A stretch of DNA of 53,016 nt, taken from NCBI GenBank assembly GCA_900169235.1, contig FWCC01000139.1, positions 4,249 to 57,264 of the forward strand, in the 5' to 3' direction. Origin of the DNA: Zarea fungicola (Eukaryota > Ascomycota > Sordariomycetes > Hypocreales > Cordycipitaceae). Below the pieces are notes generated by a model. That model was not told the origin of the DNA, searched no databases, and saw nothing but the letters and a program-made list of their open reading frames with translations. This document shows, piece by piece, positions 22,078-31,866 of this stretch (the stretch's first letter is position 1; each line of letters opens with the position of its first letter). Made by a program: the position numbers and the translations under genes.

Positions 22078-22983
22078 CCGACTTGTCATACCAACCATTC
22101 TTGGACGGGCGAGTTGTTATTCTTGTTCAAGTTGAGACGCGGTCGAAAAGGGATGCTGCACTGCTACTATTCAGTACCATTCGGTTTGCTGAGCGGCATC
22201 CAAAGCCAGTGGTTCTTACCGTCTGAGGCTGATCAACACTGGCAGTACGATTTCGTTTCATGTCGACGATACTACTGCTGAATGGACGAATTGGTGGCCG
22301 GATGAGTCGGGGCGAGACACAATGCAAACAAAAGGCAAACGATGCAGGAACGAAAATGTAATGAATGGTGGGCGCTGTCGGTTGAATATGCCACTGCGGA
22401 ATGTACAAGGTACCAAGTGTACGATAACGGAATGGCCTTGCGCTCAGCGTCACCAAAATAAACCGGAAGTTGGTGGCTGGCCTCACCTGGCTATTATTTC
22501 TCTAACTCGGCGCCATCCTTCTTTGAGCTACTCAGAGGAGGGTGGGCGGATGAGTTCCCGCAAGTGCCAGCTGTAGTCGAGACTTGCATGAGTATTGGAT
22601 TCAGCCACCATCAGCTCTTCCCTGTCTGGCATTCAGGGTACATGGTCTCTACGCTATCCCCTTTTAGTATGGAAATTTAGTGCGTATCCTAGGTCCAATC
22701 ACGTAGCGCCGTTAACCCTTGCACTGCACGGATATCTTTGGGTTTTTGAATGATTTGGCCACGGAATTGGAACCCAGAAACATGCGACGGAGCAAAGTGA
22801 CCCCGCAGTTACGAGAAGCCTGGAGTGTGGCTTGATTGCTTTCTTTTGTCTGTTCCATGCATACCCTGCAACAGAGAAAAGAGCCGCACATCGTAATCTG
22901 CTGGATTCATCCTTCATCTACAACAGAACGAAAGGGCTCGCCTTGAAAGTACGCACAACCCAGCACAATTCATTGACTTGCGT
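22078..22983. other. Intergenic, no supported gene
   Basis: The minus ORF at 22127-22486 and the plus ORF at 22322-22576 overlap and lack motifs. I see no repeat partner here. Confidence 0.4.
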
Positions 22984-24073
22984 GCGCAATGCACTGGCTG
23001 ATCAAGCCGCAGTTGACTCCGGCCTGTGTTGCTCTGCTAAAGCACCACTGAGAGATCTCCGTTGGCTGTACTGCCGTAAGGCTGCATCCATAAGCCTCGG
23101 ACAGAGTGCGCGTGGTTGCGAGGTGCTTCTGGGCACGACGATCACATTCCGGGTAGCCTCACGGGGTTGTTTCAGACATTCCTTTATAACGGGGCCATGT
23201 GAGACCAGATAAACAGACATTGCTACTATATTGTGAGAATTCCAAGGTGAAAGGGAAAGATATCTTCCGGCGCGTCGACGTGTCGACGCGTTGAGTGTTT
23301 CGTACGCTACCCCGCTACCCCGCTACCCTGGACAGTCCCGTCGGTTGTAACGTACAGCGCTGCTGTGGGGCTTGATGACTAAGCCACAGCCAGCGCTGCC
23401 ACTATGTGAGAAGGCCGCGAAGCAGGCCCGATACGATTCCGAGGCTTTTGGGCCTCAAGCTTAGTTATTATCGCTACCAGCATAGCAATACAGAGAAAGG
23501 CGAAATGAATGTCCCTTTTTTTATCAAATAAATTAATAGTTGGCAGCCATTCTAGGCTACAGCGTAGCGCCGCCAAGTACCCACATGGTATTAAACACTT
23601 TTACCAGTGGAGATAAGCGGTCGAGGTCAGTTGTTTGCTTTTGTACATCGACACCAATTATTACTCCTTTGTGAAAAAATCTGCTTCTAGCAATTTAAGA
23701 GAAAAGGATTCTATAGCTAGTGATTTTTTTTTCCAACAGAATCAGCTATTTGTTGCGTTTCTGCGTTCATGTCCAATATTTGCTCTTATTCAATGAATTG
23801 GTACAAGCTACCTGATGAATCCCCCGCCAAAAGTTGACCCACCCAATTTTTAATAAAGTTAACTAAAATAAAAGGGACATTTATTTCGCCTTCTAGTGTA
23901 CAACACGCTCTGATAATTAATTACGCTCATGTTCGACTCTTGCCGGGCTTCTAAGTAAATATTGTTACATCAGTCTCGATCCAACGAACCAAGACGCCTC
24001 AGTATCATTCCTAGGAACTGAGAAAAGCAGGTGCACAGCTGACATAGCGTTAATTACTAGTTCGATTGACCAT
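22984..24073 (+). repeat. Repeat family B, copy split by insertion
   Basis: Two arms, 22984-23345 and 23970-24073, together match 18590-19012. The insertion at 23346-23969 separates them. Small slippage differences exist: TACCCCGC occurs three times here and twice in the other copy, and GTCGACG is doubled near 23270, making a CGCGTCGAC-GT-GTCGACGCG palindrome absent from the other copy. Confidence 0.85.
23346..23969. mobile_element. Probable solo LTR, 624 bp
   Basis: The segment begins TGTAAC and ends GTTACA, the TG..CA inverted ends typical of retrotransposon LTRs. It is flanked by TCGGT (23341-23345) and TCAGT (23970-23974), a 5-bp target duplication with one G/A difference. The empty site, a single TCAGT, is visible at 18909-18913 in the other copy of the host repeat. 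No ORF is encoded. The first 60 nt hold an imperfect hairpin with two CAGCGCTG blocks. A solo LTR left by recombination fits best; a small non-autonomous DNA element with 6-bp ends is the alternative. Confidence 0.72.
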
Positions 24074-24296
24074 GGCGCAACCATTGCGTGGCCAACCATC
24101 CAAAAATCCAGTGGTTGGGAAACCCAGTCAAAGAAATAAAAGCTTGATTCCTTCAGACAGAAGACAACAAGGATAACAATAGAGGGGCTAAATTTTCAGG
24201 CCACATGCCGCGCTTTTTGCTGCTAGTGCCCATCGTGGCACTAACAGCCCAAAAGTAAAAATCACTTTTCTCACTGGTGCCATCATATTTCTGGCA

Positions 24297-24560
24297 AATA
24301 CCTAGCGACGTGCCTGTACGAGTTATGGAGCGTGTTTCCCTAGTATAGGGGTGTAGCCAGATGGTATAGAGAGGCTTGCGCTTTTCTTAGCTGCTTTTGA
24401 CGTAGCGAACGCGGCTCAATCGCCAGCTGGAGTGTCGAGTGATAACCACCTAGAGCAAGGGCCACCAAGCATGCAAGGAAGCGGCAGATTGGTGTGTCAA
24501 CGGTAAGTAGCCATTATTGAGCTTCGTGTATGGCGCAACGGAACTGGAGGGTGCTGTAAC
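24297..24560 (+). repeat. Repeat family A copy
   Basis: Matches 20065-20375 in the same orientation and at a comparable place after repeat family B, so A and B probably form one larger ancestral repeat whose middle differs (about 1 kb in the first, 220 bp here). Confidence 0.65.
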
Positions 24561-25246
24561 CGGCAGCTGCACAGCCACACTGGGCAGGCTGTTTTACTGG
24601 GAGGTCGACGTCTCTCCCCGCGATGCTTCATTCATGTCCTGGCCCGCTGGACCATGGGAAAAGAGGTACCAAACCACCAGCGTCGGCTGTCTTTCGATAA
24701 AACAAACCCATATCATGAATAAAATGTTTGATATAATACTATTTCGTTTCATTCCTGTCGAACTCACATTCGTCGACGAAGAACAGCACAGGGAAATCCC
24801 ACATATGAGAAGTCAGTTGAAACGTGAGTAGATTCAAAAGCAAGAACTGCAGGTCTTCAACTTCACCCAACTCCCAGCTCGTCGGCGAGTAAATCTTGTT
24901 GCCAGACGTATGACAGAGTTGGCTCCATATCTTCATATCCGTTCTTCCAATCCACCATTTTGCCATTCTCTTATTGATGCATTTATCTGCTCCCAGTTTG
25001 CGCAAAGAGTCTTCACCAAAATAACGATTTTCTCTTCCTTTTTTGCTGAGAATGTAAAAACAGTTGAAAATGAAAGCAAAGATGAAACACAAATACAAAA
25101 CGCCGCCCCGTGATCATGAAATACTACTCGTACTTGAGTCAACTACGAAAAACCCCCAACATATAAAATTCCTTTCCTTTTCCTTTCAAGATTCAAGAAG
25201 TTAACCAACGTTTAAATCATTCACTTTCGTGTCCGTATTTCACATG
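24561..25246. other. AT-rich stretch with a doubtful ORF
   Basis: A minus ORF at 24739-25098 (119 codons) starts with a hydrophobic run (MYLCFIFAFIFNCFYIL) that could be a signal anchor, then a charged segment without motifs. AT-rich DNA produces such ORFs by chance, so I do not call it a gene. Confidence 0.35.
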
Positions 25247-25624
25247 CTACGGCCATTGTAGTCCTTGCCGGTCCTCAGCTTCATAATGATGCGAACGGGG
25301 TGGCTGCTTTTGACCAATATCATACTCCCTCCCACCTTCGGGAGGATATCCAGTCACATGAAGATGACGATTAGGTATTTCATGGTCAGAACTCAACTCA
25401 CGCCTGGCAAACGACGGCTCATCTGGATCACCTGAAATATAGGTACAGGCTGATTGCCAGAGATGGGGACGGCCATAACTCTCTGGGTGGTCATCATAAT
25501 CCTTCAAACCACGCGAGAAACGATCGTCTAACCGTGTGCTGATGGGCGGGAAGGTCTGGTAACGGCCGCTGTACAGAGCGTAGTAGCCTTCACTCCCAGT
25601 ACAGTGCAGTGAGTCACTGCCGTT
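25247..25624 (-). CDS. Possible last exon of unrecognised gene
   Basis: Open minus frame of about 125 codons with no ATG near its start, so if real it is a 3' exon. Composition is hydrophilic and protein-like (YSGRYQTFPPISTRLDDRF, YGRPHLWQSACTY, DEPSFARRELSSDHE) with a Gln/Arg/His-rich end. A CAG at the upstream edge of the frame could be its acceptor, but no upstream exon can be fixed: a 106-codon ORF in another frame (25528-25848) overlaps it. May be a decayed gene. Confidence 0.28.
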   Translation of the reverse strand, partial: NGSDSLHCTGSEGYYALYSGRYQTFPPISTRLDDRFSRGLKDYDDHPESYGRPHLWQSACTYISGDPDEPSFARRELSSDHEIPNRHLHVTGYPPEGGREYDIGQKQPPRSHHYEAEDRQGLQWP

Positions 25625-26329
25625 TCATGAACAAGAACCTTGCCGCCGTTAATGGTATTGCTGGCCCCCGCTGTAGTACATAGCTGGTGGCAGAGAGCTT
25701 TTGATGTATTGTATTGGTTGATGCTTCCGCGGCGGTCTTCCGACGGCGGAATTATAGGCGCAGCAGCAATAGCCCGATTCGGTGTGGCAGGAACTGCACT
25801 GGGAGGAGGAGAGGGTTGCATCGCACTATATGCGAGCACAGACACCATGGGGGTAAGTCGAGCTGAATCTGCATTGGCATCATACGACGGACAGCTTCGT
25901 AGGCGCTATCACTGCCAATATGGCGGCAACTCGCTTTAACGCAAGTATAATCCGATTACGCCGCATTGCGGCGGCCAAGGTCGAGAGACTCGGGAGCCTT
26001 GCTATGTTCTTAGTGGAATAACCGGCTGCCGCGCAGTGACTCAGCCACAGCGGTATAGCAGCAGCTGCATTATGCTCGCTCAAGGTAATCCACTGTTTTG
26101 AATCTGGCTCTGAGCGTGATCTATGCCGCATTGGTGCCTAAGCCAACTTTGGCCGGCATGGACCGTTAGTATAGACGACAGAATGAAGAGGGAATGGCTG
26201 CCTTACGTCGGGCGCTTGGGTTGAAAAGCCGACATACTAGAAGCTTATGGAGCAACGATAAAACGAGGCAGATTGGATTGGATGAGCCCTTATTAGACCG
26301 CCTTACCTATTGAGCTAGCGATACGGCTG
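25625..26329. other. Intergenic, no supported gene
   Basis: Overlapping Ala/Pro-rich ORFs on both strands (25528-26131) come from GC-rich codon texture and show no motif. Nothing further is supported. Confidence 0.4.
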
Positions 26330-26340
26330 TATTTATAAAC
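26330..26340 (+). promoter_or_regulatory. TATA-like box for 26413 gene
   Basis: TATTTATAAAC, 73 nt before the ATG at 26413, followed by a CT/A-rich leader. Fits a fungal core promoter. Confidence 0.4.
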
Positions 26341-26412
26341 AAACTTGCCCAGCTGCATTCAACAAGTTGCGTTTCCCTTAGACAAACCTCATCCATTTTA
26401 AGACTAGCTTAC

Positions 26413-27056
26413 ATGGCTAACCCTCTTGGGTTGTTGGCCGGTGGGGCGCCCTATGACGCGGTTGATTTTTTTTCCGACCAGGTACCTGTCCCGCCATCTA
26501 CTGTGAACCCCGCGACAACACTTTTGGCGATGCCCGAGACCAGCATGAATACCTACGAGACAATACCTTTGACGGCTGAGCAAATTCAGCTTGCCAAAAA
26601 TGCGGCTGATACATTTAAGAATTCCACAGCGCAAGAATTCCACACTCCCGAGTCGTCTACTCAAGTGTCTTTTTTTGATTGCTCTGGTGATAGCCAGAAG
26701 CTCTACGAATCGCTCAAGGAGACAACGGTATGTGGTCGAGCTTTCAAGATTGAGTGAAGATACCAACGAGACAGGCGGAAAAAATGCGAAGCCGGAAACT
26801 TCCCGTCGAGAGGATGAAAATATCGAAAACGACCGTAAAGCTGCCCCAAAACAACAAATTTCATATCCATTCGTCGGACCTCATAGTAGCGATCCAGCTA
26901 GCGAACTCGGAAACAAAACGACAGGTCAAGATAATTCCACCCGCCGAGACACCCTATGATTGGCCTGACGACGTCGCCTGCATCATACCTCGTGGATGGG
27001 AAATTAAGTCAGAGAAAGGAGAGCTGTGTATGGACATTTGGAGATTTTCTATTTGA
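26413..27056 (+). CDS. Unrecognised small protein, 198-aa model
   Basis: Not recognised. Exon 1 is 26413-26727 and exon 2 is 26775-27056; the 47-nt intron starts GTATGT and ends ACAG and keeps phase zero. The N-terminal exon reads as a flexible Pro/Thr-rich leader with an acidic helix (PLTAEQIQLAKNAADTFK). The second exon is basic at first (MRSRKLPVERMK), then mixed with PYDWPDD, IIPRGWEI and a WRF end, suggesting a small beta-rich domain. There is no clear secretion signal. Placed 200 nt from the convergent 687-aa gene. Could be a lineage-specific orphan. Confidence 0.5.
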
Positions 27057-27251
27057 AGAAAACGGTTGATACAATAGGCATTAAATTTCTTCTTAAATTG
27101 GGATCTATGACGCTAGCCGGCCGTGTTTCAGTTTCCACGTACTACTACTCCCATAATTCCAAGTCGCATTCGTATGAGAATCAGGGGACTTTGTCTGGTA
27201 ACAAATGAGCGCCAGGTTCTCACCTGGGCCGCTTACCCGCAAGCCATGTGA

Positions 27252-29362
27252 TTATCCGACCATGCATGCCATCTTCGGTGTTCCAGCTGCGTGGGGATGT
27301 ATGATTTTGTTCATTGTGTGCGGTGTCGTCTCATATCTGACAGTATCGCTGAACATATGTACTTGCACCTGGCTTCCCACGGGTTCAAGATCTGGATAGA
27401 GAGTGTCCAAGCTTCCAGACACGTCTGGATCCAAGGCTACAAAGGGTCCAGAAATAGGCGTGTCGAAATCGATACTCGTAGTATCTGAAAAAAAGGCTTC
27501 GAAAGGCTGGGGAAAATCCGTGTCGAAAATCATGCCCGTGGTATCTGGACAAAAGGCTTCGAAAGGCTGGGGAAAATCCGTGTCGAAAATCATGCCCGTA
27601 CATTCTGTGACTAAGGCGTCGTCCGCTCTATCATTATTGTCGTTGTAAATTGCATCCATTGAGACCTGTGACGTCATCGACGAAGCGTATTCGCATTGCG
27701 AGCTTGATTCGTTTTCAGCCACCGGAATAATATGACTTGCCATCCTTTTCCCTTGCTCAGCATTATGTTGCCTCTGTGTCCGGTGGATTGGACTTTGTGC
27801 TTGCAAAGTACCCAGCTCTCTGGAAGCAAGAAAGTTGCCGGTTAGGTTCGCTGTAGGTTTCGATACGATCTTTTGCCGTTTCGCAGAAGCAGTCATGCCG
27901 AAGCCATTTGGCCGTTTTTCCACATGAGACGCAGCTGCGACGAGCATGTGAAGATGTTGGCCTATATTTTGCACAGCTTCGGGGCAGTGCTTCGACGAAC
28001 CGTCGTAAACAGTGACTTCTTTCGACTGGGATTCGGCAAACTGTCGGATACCTAATATGCTGCCACCCTCTTGATAACTTTTGAACCAGGCTGCGGTATA
28101 CTGATAGATGAAATCCAAGTACTTTTGAGCCCGTTCCTCAAGTTTTAGCTGGGACTGCATAATTTTTTCCACGGCAGGTTTATCTAACCCAGCCGGTTTT
28201 TTCTGCCATTTCGCAAGCTCAGCTGTTGTATTAGCGCCTGCCTTTCTTATTTCAGATATAAACTTCCGAAACTTCGGAAACTTGCTTTCGATCGAAATTC
28301 GCATCTCGTAACTGGCTGGTTAGCTCATTTGAAGTACAAAATTGAGAATGGCACTTACTAGCTGGCGTACTCCGGGCTCAAGCTAAGAACGGCGCTGATG
28401 GAAAGATTCTTCGTCAATTCCCGGTACATCTTTCCTCGACGAAGGTTCGCCGTAAGATTAGCCTTGATTTCGCGTGGGGAAGTATTTGGATGATGCCGTC
28501 GCGTCGCGTTAACGATTTCTCTCTTGGCTTCTGCAGGAGTAGCAAAAAAGCGGTGCTGTGTTCCATTCTCAGTCCCTTGTTCGAGTAGGGAGTTTAATAG
28601 GTGCAAGGTTCCAATGCTCCAAAGCCGCTGCTTAATTGCATTTAGCCATTTCCCCTCGTTTACCTCAATCAAAGCCGAATAGAAGTCTAGTTTCCCGGCT
28701 GGGCCAGGATCACCGTCGAAAAACTCTGCAGGCTCCTTGTCGTTCAAAGATTGTGCTACACTGGCAGGCAGACCTGGCCAATATTTTGACCTTGACAGTT
28801 GTGCGTCTGATTGAAGAGGTGACGATAGGATTGATGATGGTTCTGTGTTTGTTTGGGATGCCACTGAACATGGAAGTAAATCCACAGTACGAAGTTGAGT
28901 CGCGTCTGACTGAAGAGGTGTAGGCATAGACACTGGTTGTGATGGAACTTGATCCACAGTACCAAGCTGAGCCGGCGTCTCTGATTGAAGAGGTAAAGAT
29001 GAGATCGATAATGGTTCTGTGTTTGTTTGGGGAGACACCGGAGGCGACGGAACCACATCCACTTGAAACGACGGCAGTGGTTCAATGGATGAGGGTAAAA
29101 GAATTGGCGGACGTTCTGAAGAGAGGTGTAATTGAGAACTGGACCGCGTGAACGGCTGCAGGTTTGCCTGTGGCATGATTGCCACCTGGCTGAACAGTCG
29201 AGGTTCCAGTCTAGGGATTAGGGCTTCCAGGCGTGGACAGATTTCATTATGCAACACTTCTTTTGTCGCCTCACTGCACAGAGGCCAAAAATTTAGAAAA
29301 AATCCCGCTATGTCGTCGAGGACAGGAAATGGTTCAGTATCTTGGGCCATTCCGTACGACAT
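27252..29362 (-). CDS. Unrecognised 687-aa protein with internal repeats
   Basis: Not recognised. Exon 1 (29362-28359) and exon 2 (28311-27252) join through a 47-nt intron with GTAAGT donor, GAGCTAACC branch and CAG acceptor, splitting a Tyr codon in phase. The first 50 residues are helical with LNFWPLCSEATKEVLHNEICPRLE. A Pro/Ser/Gln region with imperfect repeats follows (TNTEP, PLQSD, TVDQVPS/TVDLLPC). Then comes a folded central part of about 250 residues, Lys/Arg/Leu-rich (FYSALIEVNEGKWLNAIKQR, YLDFIYQYTAAWFKSY). The C-terminal third is acidic and holds tandem 20-residue units GMIFDTDFPQPFEAF. That layout resembles a DNA-associated factor with an acidic activation tail, but no DNA-binding motif is visible. 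Confidence 0.72.
27421..27600 (-). repeat. Three tandem 60-bp coding repeats
   Basis: Units 27481-27540 and 27541-27600 differ at only a few positions; 27421-27480 is a decayed third unit, and traces of a fourth lie before it. Each encodes 20 residues of the form FDTDFPQPFEAF plus DTT, acidic and aromatic, like activation-domain repeats. The near identity of two units implies recent duplication. Confidence 0.9.
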
Positions 29363-29876
29363 TAGAGGTGTTAAGAGAGTGTTGCTGCGAGGATCAGAGG
29401 GTGGCTACAAGTACGCCCGGAAAAGATGCCAATTCCCTTCACATGACCGGACCTCGCTAGTCCCGAAGCAGATTCTAGCGCACTGCCAAGCGCTGTGGCT
29501 GGCAAGGGAGGTGATGGCGGCTGAAATGTCCACACACACGGCTTTGTATGCCAATAAAAGCGTTATGGGTCATATCTCGTTTAGTTTAGATTACCTATTA
29601 TTGAACTAATCCTAAATAGGTAGAATGGTGCCTACGCATGAATCTACCCATCTAGGATAAGATCTGCAGTCACGGTTTGCACAGTTTTGGTAATTATCAA
29701 CAGTCACAGTTACAAAGTCGACAGTTCAAAACGTACATGTACTTTTGATACTCGAGTACGGTAAGAGCATGGAGCGCGGTACTTCAGCTCTGAGTAGCTA
29801 ACAAAAGCCCATTTTAGCATCGGTCAGCATATCTCCCCGCCCTCCCACCGCGCCAGAGATATGCAGCCCATCGTCA
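29363..29876. other. Divergent intergenic region
   Basis: About 600 nt between two divergently transcribed genes, so it probably holds both promoters. No gene is supported; ORFs at 29148-29609 are antisense to the 687-aa gene or motif-free. Confidence 0.45.
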
Positions 29877-29883
29877 TATAAAG
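29877..29883 (+). promoter_or_regulatory. TATA box of membrane-protein gene
   Basis: TATAAAG about 90 nt before the ATG at 29970, preceded by a C-rich tract. Confidence 0.4.
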
Positions 29884-29969
29884 ATCCTGTGTAGTTTGCA
29901 GCCTCTGGTAGCCGTCACCGCCACTTACATTGAATATAAGCATTGCTTCGAGTCTGAACGCCCCTCGAG

Positions 29970-30791
29970 ATGCAACACTTCACCACCGGAGAGGAGCTTA
30001 TCCAGAACATAGTCATTTCTGCCCTTGGACTTCCCTTTCATATTGGGGGTGTTATTCTGCGCTGGCGCGAGCACAAATCAAGGTCCCAGGGCGCCGTAAG
30101 ATGTTGGTATCACAACAGACAGCTCATTGCTGCATGTGTGTCAGCCATCGCTTTTCTCATTGGTAGCTTAGGGTGTGCATTATGGCTTGCCATTCTGCAC
30201 ATCCGTGGCTTGCCGAACGGCATTCCTGTGACAATTTGGAGAGGGGTGCTAGCTATAAGCATCAGTATTTCAGAGGTAGGTCTTTAAGCTACGCACCAAT
30301 CCACATACTTACCATTACAGGCACACATGCTCTACGCAGTAACTGTTCAACTTCCCCATAGACGACCTGTCCATCTGTGCATTGGGCTTCTGTATGCAGC
30401 GTGGGTTGGCTGTGGTATTTGGAAGTGGCAATCAGGGGCAATATGGGCCTTTCCATTTATCAGTCATGGTTCGATCGCTGCTATCTTGTTATTTGGAATC
30501 GTCACGCACCTTTCACTACGGAACAACTACAACGACCGCATACTGTCTGACTGCGCCCGTTTTCTGCTGCGTGCTTGTGTTACTGTAGCAAGCCTTGGTG
30601 GAGGCCTATATTCATTTGTGAGCAGGCCAATTATATATCATTTCGGCATTCAGTCTGCTTTGGCGCTACTCGATCTTACGCAGTGGGTTATGGGTGGGCA
30701 TTGGCAATTTCTCAAGGATAGATCGGAGGTTATTGAAGCTGACCCAAACCAGAGAAGATCTGGGTCGCAAAATTATGCAGCCCTGGCTTAG
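29970..30791 (+). CDS. Multi-pass membrane protein, 258 aa
   Basis: Predicted integral membrane protein of unknown function. Exon 1 (29970-30275) and exon 2 (30321-30791) join in phase zero over a 45-nt intron (GTAGGT..TACAG). I count about six to seven hydrophobic segments: IVISALGLPFHIGGVIL, LIAACVSAIAFLIGSLGCAL, VTIWRGVLAISISIS with AHMLYAV, LCIGLLYAAWVGCGIW, AIWAFPFISHGSIAAILLFG, ACVTVASLGGGLYSFV and ALALLDLTQWVM. Basic loops (RWREHKSRS, KDRSE near the end) suggest a cytosolic C-terminus. No transporter signature is visible. Divergent from the 687-aa gene. Confidence 0.7.
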
Positions 30792-31203
30792 TTAAACAAT
30801 ATACCTTCAAGAACCATTGTCTTGAGATGGCGTTTACCAATTAGATGCAACTAGCAGTATAGCATGTAAACTGTAATGAAAGCTTGTGTCTCTGTTGCAC
30901 AGGGCCTATGCAGTACATCTCACTGAGATGGGTGCCGGGATTATGGAGAGAATCGATACCGTAGGCCGCGGAATGAGAATGGCTCAAGTTATCTTTTCTT
31001 TTTCGTTTCTGCAGGCTTGCAATCAACCCCGCATCTTTCCCAGACTCTCTCGACGGGCGACCTATTTGAACAAAGGCATTCCTTCTCGCATTATTATCTT
31101 GGATTTATCAAAATGCGTCATTTCTTGTATGTCTTCTAAGAGTAAGTAAGTGATCCGCCAACCTACGGTCACTGCTAAAGCTTCACTAGACTAGCTATTC
31201 AGC
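30792..31203. other. Intergenic, no supported gene
   Basis: A plus ORF at 30886-31149 has no motif and no good start context. Nothing else seen. Confidence 0.4.
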
Positions 31204-31413
31204 ATGACTAGTTTTAATCATACGTGCGATAATGATGTTTCGGTCACGCTGGTGCATATTGGAAACTCAATGCTCATTTATCGGGGGAAAGACCCCGCCA
31301 GTGGCAAATACGTTTCGCTTAATATTCTCGATATGCAAGCTGCTATCAAGGCTCTTGGAGGTACACCGATTGCAGATTTGGATAAGTTCTTGACTAAATA
31401 TAAAATCTTGTAA
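31204..31413 (+). CDS. Small orphan protein, 69 aa
   Basis: Not recognised. Compact single-exon ORF from ATG 31204 with balanced composition: a beta-like start (VSVTLVHIGNSMLIYRGKD), ILDMQAAIKALGG and a DLDKFLTKYKIL end. The alternating hydrophobic pattern and absence of low complexity favour a small folded domain over noise. It may be a fragment of a larger decayed gene. Confidence 0.4.
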   Translation: MTSFNHTCDNDVSVTLVHIGNSMLIYRGKDPASGKYVSLNILDMQAAIKALGGTPIADLDKFLTKYKIL

Positions 31414-31753
31414 AGAAAAAAGAATAAGTCCTATCCATAGATTTTGAAAATCATAACTTATGTTGGAAGGCTGGATTGTCTCGTTCGTGCACAGGGAGAC
31501 TTCATGCCCTTTTTTGAACTTCGCTTGCTTTCTTAATGTAGAGACGCTATTTTAGACGCTATTTTAGAGCTATGGCGAGAGCGGAAGGGCATTAGAAATG
31601 GTGGCTCCGAATGGTGATTCAAGTCTGTACGGCAGTCGTATAGGGGAAGCGCGACAATACCCTGCGCAACCCCGTTGCCAGTGGCGGTCCACGTGTTCGA
31701 CACCGGGTTTCAGAGGAACTTTTATTCTCCAATGTCATTTTACAGCCCATTTC
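31414..31753. other. Intergenic with short direct duplication
   Basis: At 31540-31567 a unit of about 14 bp (AGACGCTATTTT) occurs twice in tandem. No gene is supported. Confidence 0.5.
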
Positions 31754-31760
31754 TATATAA
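31754..31760 (+). promoter_or_regulatory. TATA box for 31867 gene
   Basis: TATATAA lies 107 nt before the ATG at 31867, a normal fungal spacing. Confidence 0.45.
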
Positions 31761-31866
31761 GCGACTGGTGGTCCAGTGGCTCTGCCTGTCCTCAATTTTA
31801 CTCTATGACGCACACAGAGGCTTACATAGACGAAATTATTAGTTTTCTATTTCTCATCCTGTTACT

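Noticed and set aside
22127..22486. 119-codon minus ORF upstream of the methyltransferase, as a possible extra first exon
   Set aside because: No donor/acceptor pair joins it in phase and its composition is not like LaeA-family N-termini.
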